Shown here: piece after piece, positions 19,639 through 28,185 of the stretch
Layout: each line of letters starts with the position of its first letter
Numbering within the stretch: position 1 is the stretch's first letter
Assembly: GCF_937921625.1 (NCBI RefSeq)
Contig: NZ_CAKZTI010000057.1
Coordinates: 1-64,000, forward strand
Origin: an uncultured Campylobacter sp.
Lineage (GTDB): Bacteria; Campylobacterota; Campylobacteria; Campylobacterales; Campylobacteraceae
Length of the DNA stretch: 64,000 nt
Reading direction: 5' to 3'
Translations under genes and position numbers: made by a program
The notes under the pieces: model-generated
Seen by the model: only the letters and a program-made list of their open reading frames with translations
Databases searched by the model: none
Told to the model about the DNA's origin: nothing

Positions 19639-20664
19639 TTAAAATTTAAATTTTCTAAATTCTATCTTTTCATTAAAAATCGACATCGTGCGCTGAAGAT
19701 TGTTTATATCTTTTTGCATCGTTTGCATAAAATAATCTCTCAGCTGCAGATACTCCTCTTTATTTGCCATCAGAATATTTAGTATCTCGACCTCAGCGTT
19801 TTCTTTATAAAGCACAAGCTGATCGTGAAGACCGAAAAAACTAAGGCTACCGTTAAGCAGATGCATATAGGCTTTGGTAGTTAAAATGGAAAAGCAAAAA
19901 GTAAAAATTATCGCCACGCCATTGATCGGCTCTCCCGTCGTATAGCAGCCGAGTAAAAACCAAAGAACAAGAAAGACCTTTATATAAATAGGTATTTTTT
20001 GTTTCCAGCTCCATCTCCAGTCAAAGCTTAAAGCCATAGCGCCGATTGTATTTATCTCGAACGTTTTACGAATCTTATTTTTATTGTAATATAAAATTTT
20101 ATCGTTATAAAACACGAAGTATGCGCCGTCTCTATTCATAAAATTTGTTACGAATATTACCAAGACCAAAGGAAGGAGGCGAAACATTTTAATGTTTATG
20201 GGATTTACGATAGTGGCAAATGCAAGCGCTATTAACAAGCCTACCATAGTAGGAACTATAGAGTATTTCATATAGTCATAATAAGTATGATCTTTGATGA
20301 TTAGCGGATTTTTGTCGTAATCTCTGGCTTTGGAATTTTGCTGCAAAGAGTCGCTATCATCCGAGATAAAATTTTGCTGCTCTGCGTTGTTTTCACAGGC
20401 AGAATTCTGCTCCGCTTTGGCCTCTAAATTTAAAGCATCATTAGCAGAATTTGGAGCTTTGGAATTCAAAGATTCCAAATTCGGAGGTTCAGAATTCCGG
20501 GCTTCAAAATTCGAAACTTCAAAATTTGAGACTTCAGAATTCTGGATTTCAGAATTTGGGGCTTTAGAATTTTTGCCGTTAGAATTTTGCTCCAAGCTCC
20601 GCTTCGGCTCTTGATGTCGCTTTTGTAGTAACCTTTTTAATTCCTCAAGCCTGCTTTGATCCAT
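19639..20664 (-). CDS. Repeat-tailed membrane protein, copy 1 (inverted pair with 30.4 kb)
   Basis: 341 residues of unknown function. Residues 1-125 are hydrophilic and include 15-bp tandem repeats read as N-S/F-E-x-x pentads (about 25-75). KARDYDKNPLIIKDH then leads into a membrane domain: two hydrophobic helices, a beta-rich segment (FVFYNDKILYYNKNKIRKTF), two more helices and a C-terminal LVLYKENAEVEILNILMANK segment. The arrangement recurs in the proteins at 30.4 and 31.6 kb. The first 355 bases are close to identical to those of the 30.4-kb gene in inverted orientation, while the membrane halves have diverged. The membrane half is AT-rich compared with neighbours. Confidence 0.75.
   Translation of the reverse strand: MDQSRLEELKRLLQKRHQEPKRSLEQNSNGKNSKAPNSEIQNSEVSNFEVSNFEARNSEPPNLESLNSKAPNSANDALNLEAKAEQNSACENNAEQQNFISDDSDSLQQNSKARDYDKNPLIIKDHTYYDYMKYSIVPTMVGLLIALAFATIVNPINIKMFRLLPLVLVIFVTNFMNRDGAYFVFYNDKILYYNKNKIRKTFEINTIGAMALSFDWRWSWKQKIPIYIKVFLVLWFLLGCYTTGEPINGVAIIFTFCFSILTTKAYMHLLNGSLSFFGLHDQLVLYKENAEVEILNILMANKEEYLQLRDYFMQTMQKDINNLQRTMSIFNEKIEFRKFKF
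20310..20664 (-). repeat. Dispersed inverted repeat, left arm
   Basis: The first 355 bases of the 19.6-kb gene match 30398-30768 in inverted orientation with roughly 85-90% identity by eye, including ATGGATCAAAGCAGGCTTGA at the start and AGAGATTACGACAAA at the end. Recombination between the arms would invert the 10-kb block holding uvrA through the 29.3-kb gene. Confidence 0.8.
20447..20590 (-). repeat. 15-bp tandem repeat tract, copy 1
   Basis: Degenerate 15-base units beginning AATTC/AATTT, each encoding a pentapeptide with Asn-Ser or Asn-Phe followed by Glu. Because the unit is a multiple of three, slippage would lengthen or shorten the protein without breaking the frame. The same tract occurs at 30472-30634 in the opposite orientation. 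Confidence 0.8.
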
Positions 20665-20687
20665 TCTTGCCCTCCGGATAAGGCGTT

Positions 20688-23534
20688 TTAACCTCGCTTA
20701 TTTTTCCTCGCGCTCTTCATCGCCGTTAGCTCCTGCGCCAAAAATTCCCCCGTGTAGCTACCTGTCTTTTTAAAATCTTTCGCGAGCTTTTCTGGGGTGC
20801 CGCAAGCGACGATCTGTCCGCCGCCCTCGCCGCCTTCGGGCCCCATGTCGATGATATAATCGCAGTTTTTGATGACGTCCAGATTGTGCTCGATCACAAA
20901 GACGGAATTTCCCAGATCGACCAGATGATGCAGCACCGCTACCAGGCGATCTACGTCTGCAAAATGAAGCCCAGTCGTGGGCTCGTCTAGGATATAGAGC
21001 GTATTGCCCGTATCGGTGCGGCTTAGCTCCTTGGCGAGCTTGACGCGCTGTGCCTCGCCGCCGCTAAGCGTCGTGGCGGGCTGTCCGAGCGAAACGTAGC
21101 CGAGCCCGACGTCCGCGAGCGTTTTTAGCTTTTGATAAATTTTAGGCACTGCTTTAAAAAACTCGAGCGCCTCGTCGATACTCATCGCCAAAACGTCGGC
21201 TATGCTTTTGTTTTTGTATAAAATTTCAAGCGTCTGCGCGTTGTATCTCGTACCGTGACATACGTCGCAAACGACGCTGATATCGGGCAGGAAGTGCATC
21301 TCGATCGTGATCTCGCCCTCGCCCGCGCATTTTTCGCAGCGCCCGCCCTTGACGTTGAAGCTGAAGCGGCCGATCTTGTATCCGCGCAGCTGCGCTTCCT
21401 TCGTCGCGGCAAAAAGCGCGCGGATCTCGTCCATCACCCCCGTGTAGGTCGCGGGGTTGCTGCGCGGGGTGCGTCCGATCGGGGTTTGATCCAGATAGAT
21501 CGCTTTATCCAGGCTCTCAAGCCCGGAAATTTTAGCGCCCTTTACCGCGTGCACTTTTCTGGCGCGATTTAGCTCCTCAAGCGCGGTAGGCAGTATGGTT
21601 TGCAGCACCAAGGAGCTCTTGCCGCTGCCGCTAACACCCGTGATGCCGACTAAATTTCGCAGCGGAAATTTTGCGCAAAGGCCGTGGATATTATTGATAT
21701 TTACGTTTTTGATGCTAAGCCAAAGCTCCTGCTTGCGGTGCTTTTGGTAGTTTATCTCCTTTTGGTTATTCAGATACAGCGCGGTTTGCGTATTGCTTTT
21801 AAGCAGATGCGCGACGTCCCCAGCAAATACGACCTCGCCGCCTAGATTACCCGCTCCTGGGCCGATATCCACGACAAAATCCGCCGCCTCGATCGTCTTT
21901 TTATCGTGCTCGACGACGATTACGGAATTTCCCTTTTCCTGCAAGCTTCGCAATGTCTTGATGAGCTTTTGCGTATCGCGCTCGTGAAGCCCGATACTAG
22001 GCTCATCAAGCACGTACATCACGCCGCTAAGACCGGAGCCGATCTGGCTTGCGATACGGATACGCTGCGCTTCGCCGCCGCTGATGGTGCGCGCATCGCG
22101 CCCCAGCGTGAGGTATCCAAGCCCCACATCCTTTAAGAAAAACAGCCTCTCGTTGATCTCTTTTAGGATCGGCGCAGCGATCTGCGCGTCCTTTTCGCTT
22201 AAATTTGAAAACCGCTTTTCGTCGCTGAAAAATTCCACGCAGTCTGCGATACTCATATTTATCACGTCGCCGATGCCCTTATCTGCGACCTTTACGGCTA
22301 GGCTTTCGGGGCGTAGGCGCAACCCGCCGCAGTCTGGGCAGATTTTTTCGCTCATATAATCGTCCAGATCGCTTTCGTTTTTGAGCAGATCGTAGGCGTA
22401 TTTGATCGCGCCCTCAAATTTACGCACGAGCTTGTGTTTTTTCCAGTAAAAATCGATCTCTTTGACGCTGCCGTAGAGAATCAGCTTTTTTTGCTCCTCG
22501 CTTAAGTTTGCATACGGGATTTTAACGTTTATGCCGTTTGCCTCGCAAAACCCGAGCAGAAATTTATAGTAATAACTCTTGTTAAATCCCGACATCACCT
22601 TGATCGCGCCGCCCTCGATCGAGGCATTTTCGTTGATGATTTTGCCCAGATCGAGGCTAAATTTTATCCCTAGCCCGTCGCAGCTCTCGCACGCGCCCTT
22701 TGGGGAGTTGAAACTAAACGCGAGCGGCTCGAGCGGCTTGAATGAAATTTTACAATCAAAGCACGCCATATGCTCGCTGTAGTGGATCAGGCTCTGCGCA
22801 AGCCCAAGCTCGGCGGCGTTTGCGATCTCCACCTCAAGCTCGCCGAAGCTGAGCTTGAGCGCCTTTTCGACGTCGCTTGCGATGCGAATGGAATTTTCCT
22901 CGTCGATGGTCGTGCGGTCGATGATGACCTTGATCGAGTGCTTTTTCGTCTTGCTTAGCTCGATCTCCTCGTCTAGTCGCACCAGCACGCCGTCGATCTG
23001 AGCGCGCACGTAGCCCTGCTCGCGCAAGCTTTGCAACATATCGGCAAAGCTGCCCTTTTTCTCGCGCACCAAGGGCGCGCCCAAGATCACCTTTGCACCG
23101 CGCGGCAGCTTCATAATCTCGGCGATGATGTCGCTGGAGCTCATCTTTGAGATCGGCTTGCCGCATTTGTGGCAGTGCTGCACCCCCACGCGCGCATATA
23201 AGAGGCGCAGATAGTCGTAAATTTCAGTGATCGTGCCGACCGTCGAGCGCGGGTTTTTCGACGTCGTTTTTTGATCGATCGCGATCGCAGGCGTCAGACC
23301 GTCGATCTTATCGACGTCAGGCTTGCCTACGCGATCTAAAAACTGCCTCGCGTAGCTGCTTAGGCTCTCGACGTATCTGCGCTGCCCCTCGGCATACAGC
23401 GTATCAAACGCCAGCGTGCTCTTGCCGCTGCCGCTAAGACCGGTAAAAACGACGAGTTTGTCCTTTGGAATTTGCAAATTTATATTTTTCAGATTGTGCT
23501 CGCGCGCGCCCGTGATGGTGATGAGATCGTTCAT
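20688..23534 (-). CDS. uvrA: Excinuclease ABC subunit A
   Basis: 948 residues from the ATG at 23534; the upstream in-frame ATG adds 14 residues unlike the family, whose proteins begin near ITITGAREHNLKNI. UvrA is the damage-sensing ATPase of nucleotide excision repair. Two ABC ATPase halves are visible: Walker A GLSGSGKS at 32-39 and GVSGSGKSS in the second half, signatures TISGGEAQR and TLSGGEAQR, and zinc motifs CHKCGK, CFDCK...CESCDGLG and CEKCAGEG...CDVCHGTRY. Length and order are normal. It stands between the repeat gene and the divergent nucleosidase gene. Confidence 0.97.
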   Translation of the reverse strand: MNDLITITGAREHNLKNINLQIPKDKLVVFTGLSGSGKSTLAFDTLYAEGQRRYVESLSSYARQFLDRVGKPDVDKIDGLTPAIAIDQKTTSKNPRSTVGTITEIYDYLRLLYARVGVQHCHKCGKPISKMSSSDIIAEIMKLPRGAKVILGAPLVREKKGSFADMLQSLREQGYVRAQIDGVLVRLDEEIELSKTKKHSIKVIIDRTTIDEENSIRIASDVEKALKLSFGELEVEIANAAELGLAQSLIHYSEHMACFDCKISFKPLEPLAFSFNSPKGACESCDGLGIKFSLDLGKIINENASIEGGAIKVMSGFNKSYYYKFLLGFCEANGINVKIPYANLSEEQKKLILYGSVKEIDFYWKKHKLVRKFEGAIKYAYDLLKNESDLDDYMSEKICPDCGGLRLRPESLAVKVADKGIGDVINMSIADCVEFFSDEKRFSNLSEKDAQIAAPILKEINERLFFLKDVGLGYLTLGRDARTISGGEAQRIRIASQIGSGLSGVMYVLDEPSIGLHERDTQKLIKTLRSLQEKGNSVIVVEHDKKTIEAADFVVDIGPGAGNLGGEVVFAGDVAHLLKSNTQTALYLNNQKEINYQKHRKQELWLSIKNVNINNIHGLCAKFPLRNLVGITGVSGSGKSSLVLQTILPTALEELNRARKVHAVKGAKISGLESLDKAIYLDQTPIGRTPRSNPATYTGVMDEIRALFAATKEAQLRGYKIGRFSFNVKGGRCEKCAGEGEITIEMHFLPDISVVCDVCHGTRYNAQTLEILYKNKSIADVLAMSIDEALEFFKAVPKIYQKLKTLADVGLGYVSLGQPATTLSGGEAQRVKLAKELSRTDTGNTLYILDEPTTGLHFADVDRLVAVLHHLVDLGNSVFVIEHNLDVIKNCDYIIDMGPEGGEGGGQIVACGTPEKLAKDFKKTGSYTGEFLAQELTAMKSARKNKRG

Positions 23535-23609
23535 TTTCGCCCTTTTGTGCCAAATTAATCTTACATTATAGCTCAAATTGTTAAAATTGCGCTTTTGGAA
23601 GGGGCGGCG

Positions 23610-24794
23610 ATGATACTAATCTGCACGGCTTTGCGCTGCGAAGCCCAAGCGATAATCGAGAGTTTTAAACTTACTCGCGGCGGCGATCTATTCGCAGGCG
23701 AGCAGATGCTTCTATACATCTGCGGCGTGAGGTTTGGGGCTAAATTTGAAGCGGGCGTTGCAGGCGGTATAAAAACAGAATTTAAGAGCAAACCCGGCGC
23801 AGAATTTGTTTGCAGTGCCGATACAGGTGCGGAATTTGGGCGCGAGCTCCGTGAGGATCGGCGCGGCGCGGACGCAAAATTTAAGTATCGTTTGGACGCG
23901 GGCGCGCTCTGCGGCGTCGATGCAGAAGCTGGCTTTGCGCAAAATGCGGCTGAAAATTTTAAAATTTTAAATTTTGATTCCGCGCAGAATTCAGAGCGCT
24001 TCGGTGAAATTTTACTTTCGCGGCGCGTGGACTTTGCGCTAAACATAGGCGTCTGCGGCTGCGAGGATACAAATGTGCAAATCAGCGAGGCGTTTTACTT
24101 TGACGGCACGGCAGTGCAGGAATTTTGCGGCGAGGACGGATCGGAGCTTTACAGCTCGCGGGCGATGGGGCACAGCGCGCAGGCTCTAAAATTTCAAAAC
24201 GTTTGCGAGCAGAAATTCCACGATATGGGCTCGTTGGAATTTTACGGCGCGAGTTTGGACGGCAAGCTGCGGGCAAATTTAATCTGCGTGAGCGAGCCTA
24301 AAATTTTAAACGCGGCGGAGCAGGCGAGCGCAGCAAATATCGCAGCGATCGAAGTATGCGGCGAGATAAACGCACAAGCCGTAACGCAAGGAATGAACGA
24401 TGCAGCAGATACAAAAAATTTCACGCACGACGCGGTGCGGGCCGCAACACAAAGCGCGACGCAGGTCGAGGCGCAAAATTTAGCGAGCGTAAAACTCTCA
24501 CAAATCGCGGTAGGCGGGCACAGCGTCTCGATGAATACCGCAGCACGAGCAGCACAAAATGCGCCGTGCACGGCAAAAGGCGCTACCCGCGAGCGTGCAA
24601 ATCGCGGTATCAGGCTTTACGATATGGAGAGCGCGCTTTTCGTGGGTGCTTGCGAGCGCGCGGGCGTGCCGTGGGCGATGATGAAGATCGTAAGCGATAA
24701 TCTGCGCGACGAGCGGCTTTGTAAAAGCTTCGTCTATGAGCTCGTAAAGGCGCGCCTGCCGCAAATCCGCGCCGCAATAAAGAGCAAAATTTAA
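23610..24794 (+). CDS. Purine nucleoside phosphorylase / nucleosidase-like protein, enlarged
   Basis: 394 residues from the ATG at 23610 with GGAAGGGG upstream. The C-terminus carries the PNP_UDP_1 signature: YDMESALF with Asp338-Met-Glu-Ser-Ala, VPWAMMKIVSDN with Ser362-Asp363. ALNIGVCGC in the middle corresponds to the family's GxxGG-like nucleotide region. Relatives are 200-250 residues; here Ala/Phe/Glu-rich low-complexity stretches swell the regions around 45-125 and 245-315. It probably cleaves a purine nucleoside such as MTA/SAH or a futalosine-like compound, but I cannot pick. It heads a group with a tiny gene, a membrane protein and a radical SAM protein. Confidence 0.75.
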   Translation: MILICTALRCEAQAIIESFKLTRGGDLFAGEQMLLYICGVRFGAKFEAGVAGGIKTEFKSKPGAEFVCSADTGAEFGRELREDRRGADAKFKYRLDAGALCGVDAEAGFAQNAAENFKILNFDSAQNSERFGEILLSRRVDFALNIGVCGCEDTNVQISEAFYFDGTAVQEFCGEDGSELYSSRAMGHSAQALKFQNVCEQKFHDMGSLEFYGASLDGKLRANLICVSEPKILNAAEQASAANIAAIEVCGEINAQAVTQGMNDAADTKNFTHDAVRAATQSATQVEAQNLASVKLSQIAVGGHSVSMNTAARAAQNAPCTAKGATRERANRGIRLYDMESALFVGACERAGVPWAMMKIVSDNLRDERLCKSFVYELVKARLPQIRAAIKSKI

Positions 24795-24806
24795 CCACGA
24801 GAGCGT

Positions 24807-24902
24807 ATGCAAAAAACCGAGCCGAGAGATGAAATTTTGGCTTCATACGCCAAATACGACGCGGAATTTGAAGGTATTGCGGAGGCGCAGGAGAAACGAT
24901 GA
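24807..24902 (+). CDS. 31-residue small protein
   Basis: ATG at 24807 to TGA at 24902, 12 bases after the nucleosidase stop. The product is acidic and helical-looking (MQKTEPRDEILASYAKYDAEF...). It overlaps the start of the next gene by ATGA, and GGAGGCGCAGGAG inside it serves as ribosome-binding site for that gene. It may be a genuine small protein or a coupling leader. Confidence 0.45.
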   Translation: MQKTEPRDEILASYAKYDAEFEGIAEAQEKR

Positions 24903-25372
24903 AAATAAAAGACTCTTATCTGTATTTTGCCCTCTTGGCGTGCGCATGCATCGCGGCTTGCGCGTATGCCGCGGCGGATATGTTCGCGGATCCGCCCTTG
25001 TTGGTCTTTTTAGCTCTTTTGCTAGTATTTTTCTGTATCGGGCTATGGCTAAAAGACGCCCTAATAGGCGTGCGCTACCTATTTTACTGCGTCTGCGTGC
25101 AGCTACTTTTTGCAGCGGCCATATTCGCCATTCATAAATTCCCCGCCATGGCGCAGTTTGTGCGCAGTGCTGAGATAGGCGTCGGCGGCGTGCCGCTAGG
25201 TATCGCTCTGCTCGTGCTGCCCGCGTTTTTCTGCGCCCTGCCGTATTACTACCGAACGGGCGTCAAAAAAATCCCGCAAAAGCTCATACTCGGCGGAATT
25301 TTGATCCTAAACGTCGCTATTACGCTAGCTTACGCCTTCTATTTCGAGCGACTATTCTGCGGCGCGATCTGA
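24899..25372 (+). CDS. Multi-pass membrane protein of unknown function
   Basis: 157 residues with about five hydrophobic helices (10-28, 33-50, 58-78, 95-113, 130-150), a cysteine-rich first helix (LLACACIAACAYAAA) and a basic loop YYRTGVKKIPQK near 115-127. I recognise no transport or enzyme motif. It overlaps the 31-residue gene by 4 bases and sits between the nucleosidase and the radical SAM gene, so it could belong to the same unit, although the radical SAM gene has its own -10 box. Confidence 0.7.
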   Translation: MKIKDSYLYFALLACACIAACAYAAADMFADPPLLVFLALLLVFFCIGLWLKDALIGVRYLFYCVCVQLLFAAAIFAIHKFPAMAQFVRSAEIGVGGVPLGIALLVLPAFFCALPYYYRTGVKKIPQKLILGGILILNVAITLAYAFYFERLFCGAI

Positions 25373-25411
25373 AATTTCAACGATTTTCAGTGACGGCGCG
25401 CGAAATTTAAG

Positions 25412-25417
25412 TATAAT
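25412..25417 (+). promoter_or_regulatory. -10 box for the radical SAM gene
   Basis: TATAAT 34 bases before the ATG at 25446, followed by AAGCGGAGC as a weak ribosome-binding site. Confidence 0.5.
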
Positions 25418-25445
25418 TTGCAAAATTTAAACGAAGCGGAGCAAG

Positions 25446-26705
25446 ATGACGGAGGCGAAAAAGGAGCTAGGCACGCAGTTTGGCGTGAATCTGAGCGAGC
25501 GATCAAGCGCGTTTTTGGGCGCGCTATTTGAGAAATTTCACTTTTCATTTCAGCAAAAAAAGCAGCTTGCGGAGTTTGCGAGCGATTTTGAGGCGTGGGG
25601 CGAGACGCCCGTTTATGAGCTACTTGCGAGCGAGCGGTGCGAGCTAAATTTTAATAAAGCAGGGAAAGTCCCAAACGGCGAGCAAATTTTTAATTTCGTG
25701 CGCGAGGCTTGGCTTGAGCTAAAGTCGCGCCCGCACTCGTATGCAAGCTTCAAAAGCGATTACACGCCAAAAAAATTTGAAATTTCATCCTTTCGCGCGG
25801 ACCGCATCGCTTTGGGGCGCTGTCCGGTGGCGAGCGAAAACACGCGCTGCTGCAATCTGCTGACGCTCGATGCGGTCAATTCGTGCGGCTTTGACTGCTC
25901 GTATTGCGCGATCGGCTCCTTTTACAAGCACGGGAAAATCGGCTTTGACGAGAATTTTGCGGCAAATTTAGCGCGGCTGCGGCTCGATCCCGCGCGCAGC
26001 TACCACATCGGCACGGGTCAGAGCTCCGACTCGCTTATGTGGGGCGATCGCTTCGGCATTTTAAGCGCATTATGCGATTTTGCGGCGCGGCATGAAAACG
26101 TGATTTTGGAGCTTAAAAGTAAGTCGAACAATATTAAGTTTTTCCTGCAGCGCGAGATCCCGCGCAACCTCATCGTCACCTTTTCGCTAAATACGCCCGC
26201 GATCATTGCAAACGAGGAGCATCTAAGCGCAAGCCTGGATGCGCGGCTGGCGGCAGCCGAAGCGCTCGCGGCGCGCGGCATTTTGGTGGGCTTTCACCTT
26301 CACCCGATGGTTTGGTACGAGGGGTGGCGGAGTGATTACGGCGCGCTTTTTGAGCGGCTACTGCGCAGCTTTGATCCAAGCGGCGTCGCGATGATTTCGC
26401 TCGGCACGCTTACCTTCATCAAGCCCGTCGTCAAGAAGCTGCGCTCTCGCGGGCTGCGGAGCAAAATTCTGCAGATGCCCCTTGCGGACGCGAACGGCAA
26501 GCTGTCCTACCCGCTGCAGATCAAGCGCGAGCTTTTTAAATTTGCCGCGGACGCGCTTTCACCGTGGCGCGAGCGGGTGTTTTTCTACCTCTGTATGGAG
26601 GATGCGAGCCTATGGCACGAGGTTTTGGGCTGCGAGTACGAAAGCAACGACGCGTTTGAGGAGGCGATGAAGGCGGCGTATTTCGCAAAGATACGGCAGC
26701 CTTAG
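25446..26705 (+). CDS. Spore photoproduct lyase-like radical SAM protein
   Basis: 419 residues. The radical SAM cluster motif is C147-x3-C151-x2-C154 in NSCGFDCSYC, following CCNLLTLDAV, as in the SPL family. Later motifs fit the barrel: YHIGTGQSSDSLMWGD near 183-198, LELKSKSNNI near 222, IVTFSLNTP near 242 and GFHLHPMVWYEGW near 281. True SPL repairs a UV thymine dimer in spores; Campylobacter makes no spores, so the substrate is probably another DNA lesion or something unrelated. The neighbouring nucleosidase and uvrA are only suggestive. Confidence 0.82.
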   Translation: MTEAKKELGTQFGVNLSERSSAFLGALFEKFHFSFQQKKQLAEFASDFEAWGETPVYELLASERCELNFNKAGKVPNGEQIFNFVREAWLELKSRPHSYASFKSDYTPKKFEISSFRADRIALGRCPVASENTRCCNLLTLDAVNSCGFDCSYCAIGSFYKHGKIGFDENFAANLARLRLDPARSYHIGTGQSSDSLMWGDRFGILSALCDFAARHENVILELKSKSNNIKFFLQREIPRNLIVTFSLNTPAIIANEEHLSASLDARLAAAEALAARGILVGFHLHPMVWYEGWRSDYGALFERLLRSFDPSGVAMISLGTLTFIKPVVKKLRSRGLRSKILQMPLADANGKLSYPLQIKRELFKFAADALSPWRERVFFYLCMEDASLWHEVLGCEYESNDAFEEAMKAAYFAKIRQP

Positions 26706-27047
26706 ATGCGGCTGTTTGCCGCAGACGTCGCGGCCTATGCCGGCTCGCATGCGGCGACGAGAATACGGCGCGAAATTTAGCGGCATGCCCGGCTTTATAA
26801 AATTGAATTTTATAAATCGTGCGGGCGGGCACAGCGAGCGTCGATGAAATTTTACAAAGCGGCGGCGCAGCAAGAAGTCTGCGGGTTAAATTTAAAATTT
26901 TACCCAGCGCAGGTCGCGGCGCGGACTGTTTCAACCGCGCAAATTTAGCGGCAAATACAGCGCGTCATGTAAATTTAGCGTAGGGAAATTTACTCGGCGC
27001 GCTAAATTTAACGCGCCGAAGCGGCATTAAAATTTAAAGGAGAAAAG
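26706..27047. other. 342-base intergenic region
   Basis: GC-mixed DNA with repeated AAATTTAGCG and AAATTTTA words and several GGCGCG palindromes. No frame has a start signal and domain. A ribosome-binding site for the next gene (AAAGGAG) ends it. Confidence 0.5.
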
Positions 27048-27716
27048 ATGAAAGCATTGATCACGGGCGCAAGCGGCGGTATCGGCAGCGCGGTTGCGGA
27101 GCTTCTGCGACAAAACGGCTATGAAATTTTAACGCTGGCCTCGCGCTTTGAGGATACGGACGCGCTAGCGAAGGAGTGCCGCGCGCTGGCTGCGGCGCAA
27201 GGTATTGACGCGCTGATTTTATGCGCGGGTACGGCGAAATTTGCGCCGCTTGAGGCGATGAGCGAGAGTGAAATTTTAAAAATTTTAAACGTAAATCTTG
27301 CCGCAAACATCATCATCACGCGGGCGCTTTTGCCGAATTTAAAGCGCAACCGCGCCCATATCATCGGCATTAGCTCGATCGAGGCGCTGCGATCTAGCCG
27401 CTTTAGCGCGGTTTATAGCGCGAGCAAGGCGGGGCTGCGGGCGTTTCTGCTCTGCCTTTTCGAGGAGGCGCGCAAGCAGATCAGAGTAAGCTGCATCAAC
27501 CCCGATGTCACCAAAACGCCGTTTTACGAGGATTTGAGCTTCGAGCCTACAGATGATGAGGCTAGCTTCGTGGATGCGGGGGAGATCGCAAATTTTACGC
27601 TGCAAATTCTGCGCACGAAGTCTAACGTGAGCGAGTTTACGATCCGCCCGCAAATCGTAAATCTGCGGAAAAAATCAAAATTTAATCGCGAAGGAGGCGA
27701 GCTTGAAAATCGGTAA
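27048..27716 (+). CDS. Short-chain dehydrogenase/reductase
   Basis: 222 residues of a classical SDR. The NAD(P)-binding TGASGGIGSA is at 6-15, the NAG-equivalent reads CAGTA near 59, catalytic Ser109/110 in GISSIE, and Tyr123-x3-Lys127 in YSASKAG. Gly-rich motif, fold order and length are normal for the family; the substrate is unknown. The ATG has AAAGGAGAAA upstream. The 3' end overlaps the TTG of the next gene by 14 bases, tying it to the tandem membrane-protein array. Confidence 0.88.
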   Translation: MKALITGASGGIGSAVAELLRQNGYEILTLASRFEDTDALAKECRALAAAQGIDALILCAGTAKFAPLEAMSESEILKILNVNLAANIIITRALLPNLKRNRAHIIGISSIEALRSSRFSAVYSASKAGLRAFLLCLFEEARKQIRVSCINPDVTKTPFYEDLSFEPTDDEASFVDAGEIANFTLQILRTKSNVSEFTIRPQIVNLRKKSKFNREGGELENR

Positions 27717-28185
27717 AAGTCATGTTTTTGTGTTAGTTTTGGCGCTTATTATTATTTATGCCGCGTTTGTAAGCGGTAGCGGCGGGTATTGTAGCGCGAG
27801 AGAATTTTTTTCAGGCAGGCATGATGAGGAGGATGATGCCTGCATCGCTAAGCTGATAAAACGAGCGGACGCGGGTAATATATATGCGGCAAATCGGCTA
27901 AGATATCCGCAAGAGGCGTATATCAAGCGCACATGCAAAAAGGAAGTGGAGAGCTTGGGTGAGCGCGAAAGATATTATTTTGAGCTCTACATCCAAAATC
28001 GCTGCGAAGCTTGGGGCTTTGAAACGCCCAAATCAAAGGGCGGCGAAGCAAATACGACGAGCGGCGATACGAACGCAATGGACGACGGAAATTTAACGCG
28101 CGAAGGTGCGAATACAGTCCGCAATGAAACAGGCGTAATCAAACGCGATATAAATTCTGCGGGAGGGTCAAATGTCGGGCGATAA
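27703..28185 (+). CDS. Tandem family protein A: anchored, N-glycosylation-sequon tail
   Basis: 160 residues, unknown function. TTG start supported by AAGGAGG upstream. A basic N-terminus and one hydrophobic helix (7-26) should place the rest in the periplasm. The conserved core is Cys-x2-Arg-Glu-x-Phe, EEDDACIAKLIKRADAG, NRLRYP, YIKR-x-C and SLGERERYYFE, then RCE. A Thr/Asn/Gly-rich tail from about 105 includes two acidic-x-Asn-x-Thr sequons (EANTT, DGNLT). Core cysteines may pair after export. It is the first of three tandem paralogs; each start overlaps or closely follows the preceding gene. Confidence 0.75.
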   Translation: MKIGKSHVFVLVLALIIIYAAFVSGSGGYCSAREFFSGRHDEEDDACIAKLIKRADAGNIYAANRLRYPQEAYIKRTCKKEVESLGERERYYFELYIQNRCEAWGFETPKSKGGEANTTSGDTNAMDDGNLTREGANTVRNETGVIKRDINSAGGSNVGR

